This document shows positions 33,278 through 42,007 of a DNA stretch of 64,000 nucleotides, in pieces; position 1 is the stretch's first letter, and every line of letters starts with the position of its first letter. Origin of the DNA: an uncultured Collinsella sp. (GTDB lineage: Bacteria; Actinomycetota; Coriobacteriia; Coriobacteriales; Coriobacteriaceae); contig UQLC01000003.1 of NCBI GenBank assembly GCA_900541795.1, positions 1 to 64,000 on the forward strand, written 5' to 3'. Below the pieces are notes generated by a model. That model was not told the origin of the DNA. It searched no databases and saw nothing but the letters and a program-made list of their open reading frames with translations. A program made the translations under genes and the position numbers.

Positions 33278-33321
33278 GATATGTCACTCATACAGTCACA
33301 GCGAAAAAGAGCCCAAAAGAT

Positions 33322-33356
33322 GAAAAACGCCCGTCGGCGGTGTGCCGGCGGGCGTT
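33322..33356 (-). terminator. terminator of galM
   Basis: AACGCCCGTCGG pairs with CCGGCGGGCGTT; on the minus strand it is followed by TTTTTC. Confidence 0.8.
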
Positions 33357-33382
33357 GCTGTGCGATATGTCGCGTTGTGGGC

Positions 33383-34435
33383 CTAGTGCCTCATAAAGTG
33401 GTATTCGATCACATTGCTGTAGGGATGACCGGGGCCCACGATGCCCTGGGGGAACAGCGCATGGTGCGGCGTGTCAGGATACATTTCGGCCTCGAGGGCA
33501 AAGCCGGCGCCCCAACCGTAGTTGGCATCGTCTTTGGCGTGTTCGTCGCCCAGCCAGTTGCCGGTGTAGAGCTGCACGCCCGGGGCAGTGGTGTAATAGT
33601 CCAGCTCACGGCCGGTCCACATCTCCTCGACGTGCATCGCGCGGCGCAGATTACGGCCGTACTGATAGCCATCGATGCACAGGCAGTGGTCGTAGCCACG
33701 GGCCTGCTTAATCTGCGGGTCGTCGGCTTCCATGCCGGGCGCGACGGGGCGCAGCTCACGGAAGTCAAACGGCGTGCCCTCGACCGGAGCGATCTCTCCG
33801 GTGGGGATATTCTGCTCGTTGATGGGCAGGTAGTGGGCAGCGTTAGCAACAAAGAAGTGCTCACAGTCCATGCCGGCGTTGTGACCGGCAAGGTTAAAGT
33901 ACGTGTGGTTGGTCATGGACACGTACGTGGCGCGGTCGCTCTCACAGCCATATTCGATACGGAAGCAGCCGGTGCGCGTCACGGTAAACACGGCCGTAAA
34001 GGTGCGGTTGCCGGGAAGGCCCAGCTCACCGTCCTCAAGCGAGGTGGTCATGCGCACGGCATTGTGGACCTCGTCGAGCTCAACGTCCCATACGCGCTTG
34101 TGCAGACCATGCTCAAGATCGCTGTGCAGGTTGTTGGTGCCCTCGTTGGCGGGCATATGCCAGTCCGTGCCGGCGATGGTGATCGTGGCACCTGCAGTGC
34201 GGTTGGCCACAGGTCCGATGGTCGCGCCAAAGCAGGCGGGGTTGTCAAAGTAATCCTCGAGCTTATCGAAGCCCAGCACCACATCGCGCGCGTTGCCGGG
34301 GATGTCGGGCACGTCGATGCCCAACACGGTGGCGCCATAGTCCATAATGCGAACGCAGATCTCGGGCCCGTTGAGGGTGTAACAATGAACGGGGGTACCG
34401 CACGGCGCGGTGCCGAAAAGCTCGGAAGTGATCAT
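33383..34435 (-). CDS. galM: aldose 1-epimerase (galactose mutarotase)
   Basis: A protein of 350 residues converting beta- to alpha-D-galactose. The Cys/His/Glu-type motifs NRTAGATITI, TNHTYFNLAGH and YDHCLCIDGY are present, with VQLYTGNWL and the C-terminal SNVIEYHF. ATG at 34435 is chosen (AGGAA upstream); the longer frame adds 20 residues without a ribosome site. It is divergent from the DeoR regulator gene at 34641, whose promoter region it shares. Confidence 0.9.
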   Translation of the reverse strand: MITSELFGTAPCGTPVHCYTLNGPEICVRIMDYGATVLGIDVPDIPGNARDVVLGFDKLEDYFDNPACFGATIGPVANRTAGATITIAGTDWHMPANEGTNNLHSDLEHGLHKRVWDVELDEVHNAVRMTTSLEDGELGLPGNRTFTAVFTVTRTGCFRIEYGCESDRATYVSMTNHTYFNLAGHNAGMDCEHFFVANAAHYLPINEQNIPTGEIAPVEGTPFDFRELRPVAPGMEADDPQIKQARGYDHCLCIDGYQYGRNLRRAMHVEEMWTGRELDYYTTAPGVQLYTGNWLGDEHAKDDANYGWGAGFALEAEMYPDTPHHALFPQGIVGPGHPYSNVIEYHFMRH

Positions 34436-34590
34436 TTGGTTCCTAACATCGAGGTATTTCGGACAAACTGTAGCGCGAACAGGCGAGATTATCACTACAC
34501 CCCACTAAAGCAGGGGGTATTTTTCTCAAAAAAGTGATGATTGGAGCTGTGCGGGCGTTCATTTCTGACGCGCGCGAGTCTGATACAATT

Positions 34591-34609
34591 TGTTCGTTAT
34601 TGTTTGAAT
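34591..34609 (+). promoter_or_regulatory. predicted LacR-type operator
   Basis: TGTTC-GTTAT-TGTTTGAAT, between galM and the DeoR gene and just after a TACAAT element. The motif TGTTC-N5-TGTTYRAAT recurs upstream of lacF (twice) and lacA. Confidence 0.65.
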
Positions 34610-34640
34610 TGACGTGAGCGTGGAACAGCGAGGACTCATC

Positions 34641-35405
34641 GTGATTAAAGCGGAGCGACAGGATAAGGTTCGGCAGCTGCTCGAGGAACAGGGAACGGTC
34701 TCGGTCAAGGAGATTTCGGATGCGTTAGGTGTCTCGGATATGACGATCCGCCGTGACCTTGAGGAGCTTGCGAGCCTGGGCGAGATCGAGCGCGTGCACG
34801 GCGGAGCTCGCAGTGCGCAGGGCCGTCCACACGCTATGCTGCGCCATGAGTATTCGCACAGCGAAAAGCGCACGAAGCATGCCGAGGAAAAGTTGCAGAT
34901 TGCGCGCCGTTCTGTGGAGCTTATCGAGGAAGGCTCGACCATCTTTTTGGGCACGGGCACCACGGTTGAGCAGATGGCCTCGATGCTGCCGGCGTTTCGC
35001 CTGCGCATTGTGACCAATTCGCTTTCGGTGTTTAACCTGCTCGAGGCGCGCGAAGACTGCGACCTGTGCCTGGTGGGCGGCATGTACCGTCGCCGCACCG
35101 CCGCTTTTGTGGGACCAACGGCCGAGGATACCCTGCGTGCACTGGGTATCGACGCTGCGTTTATCGGCGCCAACGGCATTCTGGATGGCGACGTATCTAC
35201 GTCCAACATGGACGAGGGCCGTATCCAGCAGCTCGCCTTTAGCAAGGCAGACTCGCGCTATCTGATCGCCGACTCCAGCAAGATTGGCAAGCGCGACTTC
35301 TACACCTTCTGTCGCTTGGACAGCCTGGATGCCGTGGTGTGCGAACCGGGTATCGCCGCTGAGAATCGTGCCGCCATCGAGGAACACACGCAGGTCATCT
35401 GCTAG
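34641..35405 (+). CDS. DeoR family regulator, LacR-like
   Basis: A protein of 254 residues. N-terminal HTH (TVSVKEISDALGVSDMTIRRDLEEL, then RVHGGA) and a C-terminal sugar-phosphate-sensing domain (IFLGTGTTVEQMA, LVGGMYRRRTAAFVGP). GTG at 34641 is preferred for the GAGGA upstream and family start position; a GTG at 34614 has no ribosome site. LacR of staphylococci and lactococci is a DeoR protein sensing tagatose-6-P. Shared TGTTC-N5-TGTTYRAAT sites link it to lacF and lacAB here. Confidence 0.82.
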   Translation: MIKAERQDKVRQLLEEQGTVSVKEISDALGVSDMTIRRDLEELASLGEIERVHGGARSAQGRPHAMLRHEYSHSEKRTKHAEEKLQIARRSVELIEEGSTIFLGTGTTVEQMASMLPAFRLRIVTNSLSVFNLLEAREDCDLCLVGGMYRRRTAAFVGPTAEDTLRALGIDAAFIGANGILDGDVSTSNMDEGRIQQLAFSKADSRYLIADSSKIGKRDFYTFCRLDSLDAVVCEPGIAAENRAAIEEHTQVIC

Positions 35406-35513
35406 CTAACGCTGCAGGCGATACTTCTGCCCCCTGCCGGCGCGGGGATTATCGCTTCACAATGACGCGTAAATAATTTTGGGCAACAAGGATGAGACTA
35501 TTCTGGGATATGA

Positions 35514-36746
35514 CTAGACTCCGTATTTCGTCTTTATGTCCCTTGAGAATGAATCGTAGTCTTCATAGAGCCCCTCTCTGCTTTCATCCTCGGCGCGGTT
35601 TACACGTTCAAGAAGCTTATCCTTTGGAGCCTCTTTTGTTATTGCGGCCTCGCTGTCGGGTATTGTGGATTGCAAGAATAGTTCTAGAGCATGGACGTCT
35701 TTGAGTATGTAGCCCGTCGAACGACCCGCTCCTGTTTTTTCGATTGCGCTGCAGCTAACAAGCTGACCGAGGGTTCGTTTAACGGTAACCTCGCTGATAT
35801 CGGGGCAGTTTGATCGGATGTCGGATTTCTTAATGACGCCGGGTCTCTGTTGAAATAGAACAGCGATGCGCGCTTGCTTCGACATGGGACGAGTGCTTGA
35901 TTCAATTAAGGTACGCTGCTCGAGCTTTCGGTAGGCGGCCAGGGTTGTTCCGAGCATGAAACGGATAAAGGGTACTTCGGTGTTTTGATTTTCATTCCAT
36001 CCAGTGGAGCTTGCAGCGAGGGCGTTGTAGTAAAGCGCTTTGTTGTCTTCAATAAGTCGTTCGATGCTGATGTAACGCGCAACGTCGTATCCAGTCTTTT
36101 CGAGCAGCAGCGTTGTAAGGAGCCGGCTCATCCTGCCATTGCCATCGTTGAAGGGATGAATGCTAACAAAATCGAAGATAAAGCGGAGCGATATAAGGAG
36201 GGGGTCGCAAACTTGGCGAGATAAAGCATCGTTGAGGGATTGGCAGGCTTCTTTAATAAGTCCCGGGGTTGCTAGAGCCGAAGGGGGCCTAAAGCGCACA
36301 AATCGATTACCTTGATCGTCAATGGAGACGATTTCGTTATCGCTATCTTTCCAATGGCCTCCATACGAGATTGCCGTGTGCGCCATGAGGTCACGATGCA
36401 ACTGCAAAATGACCGATGGCGTTACGGGAATGGAATCGTGTTGCTCGTGAATAAGCGACAGCACATCTCGGTATCCAGCGATTTCTTCCTCTGCGCGGGA
36501 GCTTGGCTTGGCGGAATACGCCATGATCGCTTTGAGTCTTTTTTGGGTGGTAATAATTCCTTCAAGTCCGTTGGAGGATTGGGTGCTTTGGATCTTAGCT
36601 TCCTCCATAAGGGACGATAGAAGTTCGGGTTTGACTTGACTCAGAGCAAGCTGACGGCCTTTATGCTCGCGTATCGAGAGGAGGAGGTTGGTGATTGGAG
36701 TTGCTTCGAGTTCCGCTGGGACTGTGGCGTAATCGAACTGGCGCAT
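35514..36746 (-). CDS. Fic family protein, class II (self-inhibited)
   Basis: A protein of 410 residues. The Fic motif HPFNDGNGRMSR starts at H197 and would transfer AMP (or a related group) to a protein hydroxyl. An N-terminal inhibitory motif SNGLEG (S58 to G63) fits the (S/T)xxxE(G/N) rule, so the enzyme should be held off by its own helix (class II). The C-terminal part looks like a winged helix followed by a charged tail. Third positions are less GC-biased than in neighbours, suggesting transfer. ATG at 36746 with AAAGGAG upstream. A 75-bp palindrome covers the 5' region. Confidence 0.88.
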   Translation of the reverse strand: MRQFDYATVPAELEATPITNLLLSIREHKGRQLALSQVKPELLSSLMEEAKIQSTQSSNGLEGIITTQKRLKAIMAYSAKPSSRAEEEIAGYRDVLSLIHEQHDSIPVTPSVILQLHRDLMAHTAISYGGHWKDSDNEIVSIDDQGNRFVRFRPPSALATPGLIKEACQSLNDALSRQVCDPLLISLRFIFDFVSIHPFNDGNGRMSRLLTTLLLEKTGYDVARYISIERLIEDNKALYYNALAASSTGWNENQNTEVPFIRFMLGTTLAAYRKLEQRTLIESSTRPMSKQARIAVLFQQRPGVIKKSDIRSNCPDISEVTVKRTLGQLVSCSAIEKTGAGRSTGYILKDVHALELFLQSTIPDSEAAITKEAPKDKLLERVNRAEDESREGLYEDYDSFSRDIKTKYGV

Positions 36747-36754
36747 GCGGCTCC

Positions 36755-36829
36755 TTTCGGTATAACGAACATACTTTCGATATCATAATACCATTAAATG
36801 ATACCGAAAGTATGTTCGTTATACCGAAA
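36755..36829. promoter_or_regulatory. 75-bp palindrome at the fic promoter
   Basis: Arms 36755-36786 and 36798-36829 pair at 31 of 32 positions around an 11-base loop. Each arm holds two TTTCGRTAT units. The left arm touches the fic ribosome site, so it is a candidate operator or RNA hairpin. Confidence 0.7.
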
Positions 36830-36883
36830 ACTAGAAACCATGTTTCATAACTGCTTGGTAAGTTTGGGTTTGACTATCTTATT

Positions 36884-36940
36884 GTCTTGATCTGTAACAG
36901 GTAGACGGTCAAAAGTGGTCTACATGTTGCAGATTGAGAT
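36884..36940. repeat. BIME-like unit a (subtype I)
   Basis: GTCTTGATCTGTAACAG with TGTTGCAGATTGAGAT; interior AGACGGTCAAAAGTGGTCTAC. Between fic and lacG-A. Confidence 0.75.
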
Positions 36941-36957
36941 ATTTCTGCTCGGGCGTT

Positions 36958-37026
36958 CCGTTTGTCTCGATCTGTAACATTTAAGACCGAAAATCCCTGC
37001 TAGATGTTACAGATCGAGACAAACGG
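36958..37026. repeat. BIME-like unit b (subtype II)
   Basis: A perfect 23-bp inverted repeat, arm starting CCGTTTGTCTCGATCTGTAA, interior with AGACCGAAAATC. Its core begins 77 bases after unit a. Confidence 0.8.
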
Positions 37027-37041
37027 CCTGCACGGGCTCAC

Positions 37042-37091
37042 CAAAAACAAAAAGGCCGCATGCGAACCCGTGGAGGGATTCGCATGCGGCC
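37042..37091 (-). terminator. terminator of lacG-A
   Basis: GGCCGCATGCGAA pairs with TTCGCATGCGGCC and is followed on the minus strand by TTTTTGTTTTT. Confidence 0.85.
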
Positions 37092-37113
37092 GACAGGGGG
37101 TATGCGGCAAAAG

Positions 37114-38535
37114 TTAGGCCATGAGCAGGCCGGTCTCCGCGACGTTCTTGTACCAGTACGCGCTCGCCTTGGGATAGCGCTTCTGGGTCTCGAAGTCGAT
37201 GTAGAACAGGCCATAGCGCTTGTTATAGCCGTTGGTCCAGGAGAACTGGTCCTGCAGCGACCACACAAAGTAGCCGTCGACGTTCACGCCGCCGTCAATT
37301 GCCTTGAGGATCCATGCGAGATGCTGACGCATGTAGTCGATGCGAGGGGCGTCGTCGATAAAGCCGTCCTCAAAGTCGTCCTTATAGCCCATGCCGTTCT
37401 CGGTGATATAGATCTTCTTGTAGTTGGGGTAATCGTTCTTAATGCGCAGCAGCAGGTCGTACAGGCCCTCGGGATAGATGATCCAGTCCCAATCGGTGGT
37501 GGGTACGCCTTCGCGCACGCATGACTCGCCCACGCCCTTGAGGAACCAGCGCGAGGAGCCCTTGTCGCCAGTGCCATTGTGGTTGATGTCGTTTTCGCCC
37601 TCGGCGGCGCGCAGGAACTGGCACTTGTAGGTGTTGACGCCCAGGCAATCGTTGTAGGGGAGCGCGGCGGTCAGCGCGGCGATGTCCTCGTCACGAACGT
37701 CGAGCTCGCCGCCGGCGATATGGGCCAGCTTGGTCGCAGCCTCCATGGTGTCGGCTGCATAGTGGCCGCGGAAGGTGGCGTCGAGCACCCAGCGGTTGTT
37801 GATGACATCGGCCATGCGAGCTGCCTCGCAGTCGGCAGCACTGTTGGGATCGAGGGGATACTTGGGCTCCAGGTTCTGGACAATGCCTATCTCGCCCTCA
37901 AAGCCGCCCTCATGGAAGGCGACGACAGCCTTGGCGTGGGCCACCATCATGTTGTGCATGAGCTGGAAAGCCTTGTCCAGGCGATACTTCTCGCCGTGCG
38001 GCCAGTTGCCGACGATAAAGCTGCCCTCGGCGGTCGCGGGAATCTCGTTAAAGGTAAACCAGTGCTTGACCTCGGTGAACTCGGCAAAGCAGAACTTGGC
38101 GTACTCGACAAAGGCGTCGATCGTCGTGCGCGTTAGGAAGCCCTCGCCGCCGTTCTGGTAAAAGGCCTCGGGCGTATCGAAGTGATCGAGCGTGACATAG
38201 GGGATAACGCCGGCTTTATTGCAGGTGGCAAAGAGCTCGTGATAGAAGGCAACACCCTCGGGGTTAATCTCACCAGTGCCGCTGGGGAAGACGCGGCTCC
38301 AAGCGATGGAGACACGGATACCGTTGATGCCGAAGCGCTGGCACAGGTCGATATCGACCGGGTACTTGTTGTAGAAATCGCTTGCGGGATCGGGGGAGAA
38401 GCGACCCTGAGCAGCCAGGAAATCGTCCCAGGGCACTTTGCCCTTGCCGTGCGTACGGGTCTCGCCCTCAACCTGGTAAGCAGCGGTGGCGCCGCCAAAC
38501 ACAAAGCCGTCGGGGAACTGCATGGGGTTGGTCAT
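37114..38535 (-). CDS. lacG: 6-phospho-beta-galactosidase, module A
   Basis: A protein of 473 residues, GH1. Acid/base Glu in WFTFNEI, nucleophile Glu in IYITENGMGYKD. FSWTNGYNKRYG (S432, W433, K439, Y441) matches the LacG phosphate and galactose-6-P pocket; Trp at this place marks 6-phospho-beta-galactosidases, where 6-phospho-beta-glucosidases carry other residues. Length and flow are those of LacG. It follows lacE-A by 75 bases with a hairpin between. It hydrolyses lactose-6-P (or another beta-galactoside-6-P) to galactose-6-P. Confidence 0.87.
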   Translation of the reverse strand: MTNPMQFPDGFVFGGATAAYQVEGETRTHGKGKVPWDDFLAAQGRFSPDPASDFYNKYPVDIDLCQRFGINGIRVSIAWSRVFPSGTGEINPEGVAFYHELFATCNKAGVIPYVTLDHFDTPEAFYQNGGEGFLTRTTIDAFVEYAKFCFAEFTEVKHWFTFNEIPATAEGSFIVGNWPHGEKYRLDKAFQLMHNMMVAHAKAVVAFHEGGFEGEIGIVQNLEPKYPLDPNSAADCEAARMADVINNRWVLDATFRGHYAADTMEAATKLAHIAGGELDVRDEDIAALTAALPYNDCLGVNTYKCQFLRAAEGENDINHNGTGDKGSSRWFLKGVGESCVREGVPTTDWDWIIYPEGLYDLLLRIKNDYPNYKKIYITENGMGYKDDFEDGFIDDAPRIDYMRQHLAWILKAIDGGVNVDGYFVWSLQDQFSWTNGYNKRYGLFYIDFETQKRYPKASAYWYKNVAETGLLMA

Positions 38536-38569
38536 GAGTCATCCTTTCTGTGGGATACGAATAGGGAGA

Positions 38570-38596
38570 GGTGCCCGAACCGGGAATCCGGGCACC
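38570..38596 (-). promoter_or_regulatory. intercistronic hairpin lacE-A/lacG-A
   Basis: GGTGCCCG pairs with CGGGCACC across the gap. There is no T-run. A similar hairpin lies in module C. Confidence 0.6.
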
Positions 38597-38610
38597 AACA
38601 GAGGGAGGAA

Positions 38611-40389
38611 CTAGTCGAGGTTCTCGCGGAGCCACTTGATGGCGCCAGCGGGGTCGCGAGTAAGGTCGATATATTCCTTACCGCGGGGAGCGAGCAGCTT
38701 AATGCCCAGGCGATCGGTGTCGGCCTTCATGTCGTTGTAGTAGCTACGAACCTGCGGGGCGAGCACGATGACGTCGTACTGATCCATGATGGCAGTGTGC
38801 TGGCCATAGGCGCCTGCGGAGGAAGCGATGTTCTCTCCGGTCTGCGCAGCACCTTCCTTGATGGCGTTGGCGAGCATGGCAGAGGTGCCGGCGCCGGCGC
38901 ACAGGACGAGGACCTTCAGGCCATCGACATCCTTCTTAGCGGATGCGTCGGAGGCGGGCTCGGGCTGATCGGCGACAGGCTTGCTGTCGGCGGCAGCGGC
39001 GGTCGGCTCGACGGAAGCGGCGGTCTGCTCGACAGCGGGCGCAGAGGTGCTGGCGGTGATGGTGGCAGCACCATCGGACTCGAGACCCAGCTCGGCGGCG
39101 CGCTCGGCCTCCTGGTCGCAGAGCAGCTTATCGTATGCCTTCAAGAACGGCAGGTAGATGATGGCGTCCAGCAAGATGATGATCGCGACAAATACCAGGG
39201 CGATAAGCTGGAAGTTCGTGGTGATGAAGATGCCGATGGGGGCAGGGGTAGCCCAAGGCACCACGAAGGAGAAGCCGTTCATGCCCACGTTGTCGATAAA
39301 GAACTTGGCAACACTTACGTTGACGCAGCCGGCGGCAACAAAGGGGATGAGCATGTAGGGGTTAAGGATCATCGGCGCGCCAAAGAGCAGCGGTTCGTTG
39401 ACGGCGAAGGCAACAGGAACAATCGAGGCCTTACCGACGGCTTTGAGCTGCTTGGACTTCATAAAGAGAATCAGCAGAAGCGGCACGATGAACGTGGCGC
39501 CGGTGCCGCCGAACTCACCCACGAGCGACATGTTAAAGGTGAGGGAGTGGGCGGGGTGGCCACCGGCCAGCAGAACCTGCAGGTTCTCGGCCTGGTTGGC
39601 AAGACGGATGGGGTCGATGCCCGGCTGGACAATCGAAGGGCCGTGGACACCGATGAACCAGAAGAACGCGGTGGCCGCCTGAATAAGGATGAGTCCGGGG
39701 TAGGTCTCTGCCGCAGTGAAGAGCGGGGAGAGCAGCTTGATGAGCAGCTCGGAGAACGGAACGCCCATGAGGTTGCGCACGACGACATCGATGATGCCGC
39801 AGAAAATGACGGCGCCGCCAAAGGGGATGATGTCGCGGAAGTTCTGAGCGATGGCACCCGGGACCTCCTTGGGCAGCTTAATGGTCAGATCGCGCGAGAC
39901 GCAGAACTTATAGACCCAAACGGTAATGAACGCGGCGATATAGGCGGAGAATAGACCGCGCGTACCCATGCTGGTGCAATCGAAGACAGAAAGCTCGGAG
40001 CCGTTGAACTTGGTGGTGAACTGCGTAACAGCGAGCAGCAGCATGCTGCACTGGGCGGCAACCATGGTGGAGCCGTCGTTGAGCACCTTGCCGGCGGGCA
40101 TGCGACGGTTCATGGAAGCCGTGAAGTTCTTGGCGGTGGTGCCGGCAACCATGATGCCCATGACGCCCATGGTGAAGTTGTAGAGCTTGTTGCACCAGTC
40201 GATGAGCGGCTGGGGCAGCGTGATGCCAACTACGCCGGGAAGGGTGGCGATCAGCAGAAAGATCGAAGAGGTAAGGACGATGGGCATGCACCCAAGGAAT
40301 CCGTCTTTGATGGCCTGGAGGTAGATGTTCCTCGAGATCTTCTCGAAGAACGGTTGATGCTTCTCGAGCATCTTTACGATGGCGTCCAT
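38611..40389 (-). CDS. lacE: PTS EIICB, lactose family, module A
   Basis: A protein of 592 residues. The IIC membrane domain spans to about residue 420 (EKISRNIYLQAIKDGFLGCMPIVL, GVHGPSIVQPGI, GGTGATFIVPLL), then a Pro/Ala/Thr linker. The IIB domain has phosphocysteine C497 in VLVLCAGAGTS. Layout is that of LacE rather than the unfused cellobiose systems. It needs a IIA; the only lactose-type IIA is lacF at 51904. It is first in its operon, facing a LacI gene across a 274-base gap with operators. Confidence 0.87.
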   Translation of the reverse strand: MDAIVKMLEKHQPFFEKISRNIYLQAIKDGFLGCMPIVLTSSIFLLIATLPGVVGITLPQPLIDWCNKLYNFTMGVMGIMVAGTTAKNFTASMNRRMPAGKVLNDGSTMVAAQCSMLLLAVTQFTTKFNGSELSVFDCTSMGTRGLFSAYIAAFITVWVYKFCVSRDLTIKLPKEVPGAIAQNFRDIIPFGGAVIFCGIIDVVVRNLMGVPFSELLIKLLSPLFTAAETYPGLILIQAATAFFWFIGVHGPSIVQPGIDPIRLANQAENLQVLLAGGHPAHSLTFNMSLVGEFGGTGATFIVPLLLILFMKSKQLKAVGKASIVPVAFAVNEPLLFGAPMILNPYMLIPFVAAGCVNVSVAKFFIDNVGMNGFSFVVPWATPAPIGIFITTNFQLIALVFVAIIILLDAIIYLPFLKAYDKLLCDQEAERAAELGLESDGAATITASTSAPAVEQTAASVEPTAAAADSKPVADQPEPASDASAKKDVDGLKVLVLCAGAGTSAMLANAIKEGAAQTGENIASSAGAYGQHTAIMDQYDVIVLAPQVRSYYNDMKADTDRLGIKLLAPRGKEYIDLTRDPAGAIKWLRENLD

Positions 40390-40490
40390 AGAGCTCCTTT
40401 GCTACTTGATGCGCGATGCATGTGGATGGAACTGGTCGTCGATGGATGGTCAGGACTGCCCGGAAACCTTCCTGCTCAAGGAAGGCATTG

Positions 40491-40530
40491 CGAAATGACA
40501 ACGTTGTCATTTCGTTAATGACAACGTAAG
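40491..40530 (+). promoter_or_regulatory. LacI-A operators
   Basis: AAATGACAACGTTGTCATTT is a perfect palindrome (40493-40512, 24 bp with CG on each side). A second, half-conserved site AATGACAACGTAAG is at 40517-40530. Both lie between divergent lacE-A and lacI-A. Confidence 0.8.
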
Positions 40531-40663
40531 ACATTTTTCGAAGAGCAACAAGGATTTACAGGTGAACGGTCGATATCGTCCGATAAACGGCTGATTTATC
40601 AGTCAGGCAGGTAGTGTATGCTAGAACACAAAAACAAGCGATGCAAAACCGACTGGAGAAGTA

Positions 40664-41674
40664 GTGGCAACGATGGACAAGAAAAATGTCTCAATGAACG
40701 ATGTGGCGATTGCTGCGGGTGTTTCTCTCAAGACGGTTTCGCGTGTGATCAACGAGCCCGATAGCGTGCGAGAGTCGACACGCGATAGGGTCCATGCGGC
40801 CATGGAGGCGCTTGGGTTCCGGGCGAACTTTGCCGCGCGTTCACTCAAGTTGGGTCGTTACGGGTGCATCGGCGTGGTGCTGTTCCACTTGTCGGGCGGT
40901 GCCGTGGACATGATTGACGGTATTGCCGATGCCGCCGAAGAGCGAGGCTTTGCGCTCACGATGATTAAGAAGTGCGGAGGTGAGAAGATGACTCTTGCCG
41001 ATGCGGCGCGTAGGATGTCGCAGCTGCCTGTTGATGGCATGATCTTCAACCTGCGTCAGATGGTCGATGACTTTGATAGCTTTGAGGCGCCGAAAGACCT
41101 CAAGACGGTGATTATTACGCCGATGGAGCATCCTACCTGCTCCACCGTCAGTGACGATCAAGAGGGCGGTGCGCGCATGGCGTGCGAGTACTTCTTAAAT
41201 CGCGGGCACAAGAACGTGTACTTCGTCTCTGGTAAGAAAGAGTCGCTGTCGAGCCAGTGTCGTATGAAAGGTTGGCGTGCGGCACTCGAGGCGCGTGGCA
41301 TTGAGCCGCCCGAGCCGCTGCAGGGCGATTGGAATGCGGATAGTGGCTATGCCGCGGGCCTGGCGCTTGCCGACAAGCCCGATTGCACGGCGGTTCTGGC
41401 CGCCAACGACTGCATGGCCAACGGCGTGATGATGGCTTTACGCGACAAGGGGCTGAGCGTACCCGACGACGTGTCCGTGATCGGCTTCGACGATGAGCTC
41501 TACAAGACGATTCCCAACTCGATTTTGACGTCGGTGAAGTTTCGCCACCGCGAGCTGGGCGTTCGTGCGCTTAACGAGGTCGTCGCCGGTCTGGAAGCCC
41601 CGAGCTCCAGAAGCCGTACGCTCGTCTCGGGTGTGCTGGTCGAGCGTTCCAGCGTAAAGGACCTGCGGGCGTAG
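40664..41674 (+). CDS. LacI family regulator, module A
   Basis: A protein of 336 residues. HTH VSMNDVAIAAGVSLKTVSRVIN (recognition residues L-K), hinge AARSLK, then the sugar-binding core. GTG at 40664 has GGAG at the right distance; ATG at 40673 is too far. It is divergent from lacE-A with a perfect palindromic operator, so it probably represses lacE-A/lacG-A and itself. Paralogues are at 45729, 50685 and 60375. Confidence 0.88.
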   Translation: MATMDKKNVSMNDVAIAAGVSLKTVSRVINEPDSVRESTRDRVHAAMEALGFRANFAARSLKLGRYGCIGVVLFHLSGGAVDMIDGIADAAEERGFALTMIKKCGGEKMTLADAARRMSQLPVDGMIFNLRQMVDDFDSFEAPKDLKTVIITPMEHPTCSTVSDDQEGGARMACEYFLNRGHKNVYFVSGKKESLSSQCRMKGWRAALEARGIEPPEPLQGDWNADSGYAAGLALADKPDCTAVLAANDCMANGVMMALRDKGLSVPDDVSVIGFDDELYKTIPNSILTSVKFRHRELGVRALNEVVAGLEAPSSRSRTLVSGVLVERSSVKDLRA

Positions 41675-41691
41675 ACGTGCTCGGCCTGTTC

Positions 41692-41748
41692 GTCTAAATC
41701 TGTAACAGGTAGGGCCGAAAATCTCAGCTAGTTGTTACAGATTTAGAC
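41692..41748. repeat. BIME-like unit c (subtype II)
   Basis: GTCTAAATCTGTAACA (41692-41707) with TGTTACAGATTTAGAC (41733-41748), perfect inverted arms; interior AGGGCCGAAAATCTC. Confidence 0.8.
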
Positions 41749-41769
41749 AATTCGGTCCGGTATATTCCG

Positions 41770-41830
41770 TTTGTCTCGATCTGTAACGTCTAAGCGGTCA
41801 AAAGTGGTCTACATGTTACAGATTGAGATT
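41770..41830. repeat. BIME-like unit d (subtype I)
   Basis: TTGTCTCGATCTGTAAC with TGTTACAGATTGAGAT; interior GCGGTCAAAAGTGGTCTAC. Begins 79 bases after unit c. Confidence 0.75.
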
Positions 41831-41848
41831 TTCGGCTTGGCCTGTGCG

Positions 41849-41912
41849 TTCATCTCGATCTGTAACAGCTAGGACCGAAAAACTCGGCTAGATGTTACAG
41901 ATTGAGATGAAC
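41849..41912. repeat. BIME-like unit e (subtype II)
   Basis: TTCATCTCGATCTGTAACA with TGTTACAGATTGAGATGAA; interior AGGACCGAAAAACTC. Begins 78 bases after unit d. Confidence 0.8.
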
Positions 41913-41937
41913 AGGAGGACGGGTGCGGTCTAAACAA

Positions 41938-41974
41938 AATGGCCCGCGCATCACACATCGATGCACGGGCCATT
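41938..41974 (-). terminator. terminator of lacE-B
   Basis: AAATGGCCCGCGCAT pairs with ATGCACGGGCCATTT; on the minus strand it is followed by TTTTGTTT. Confidence 0.75.
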
Positions 41975-42007
41975 TATTGTCTGCAAGCGGCAGGTGGTGT
42001 CAGCGTC

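Noticed and set aside
33233..34537. 434-residue open frame on the plus strand
   Set aside because: It is the antisense shadow of galM, whose motifs and ribosome site are clear.
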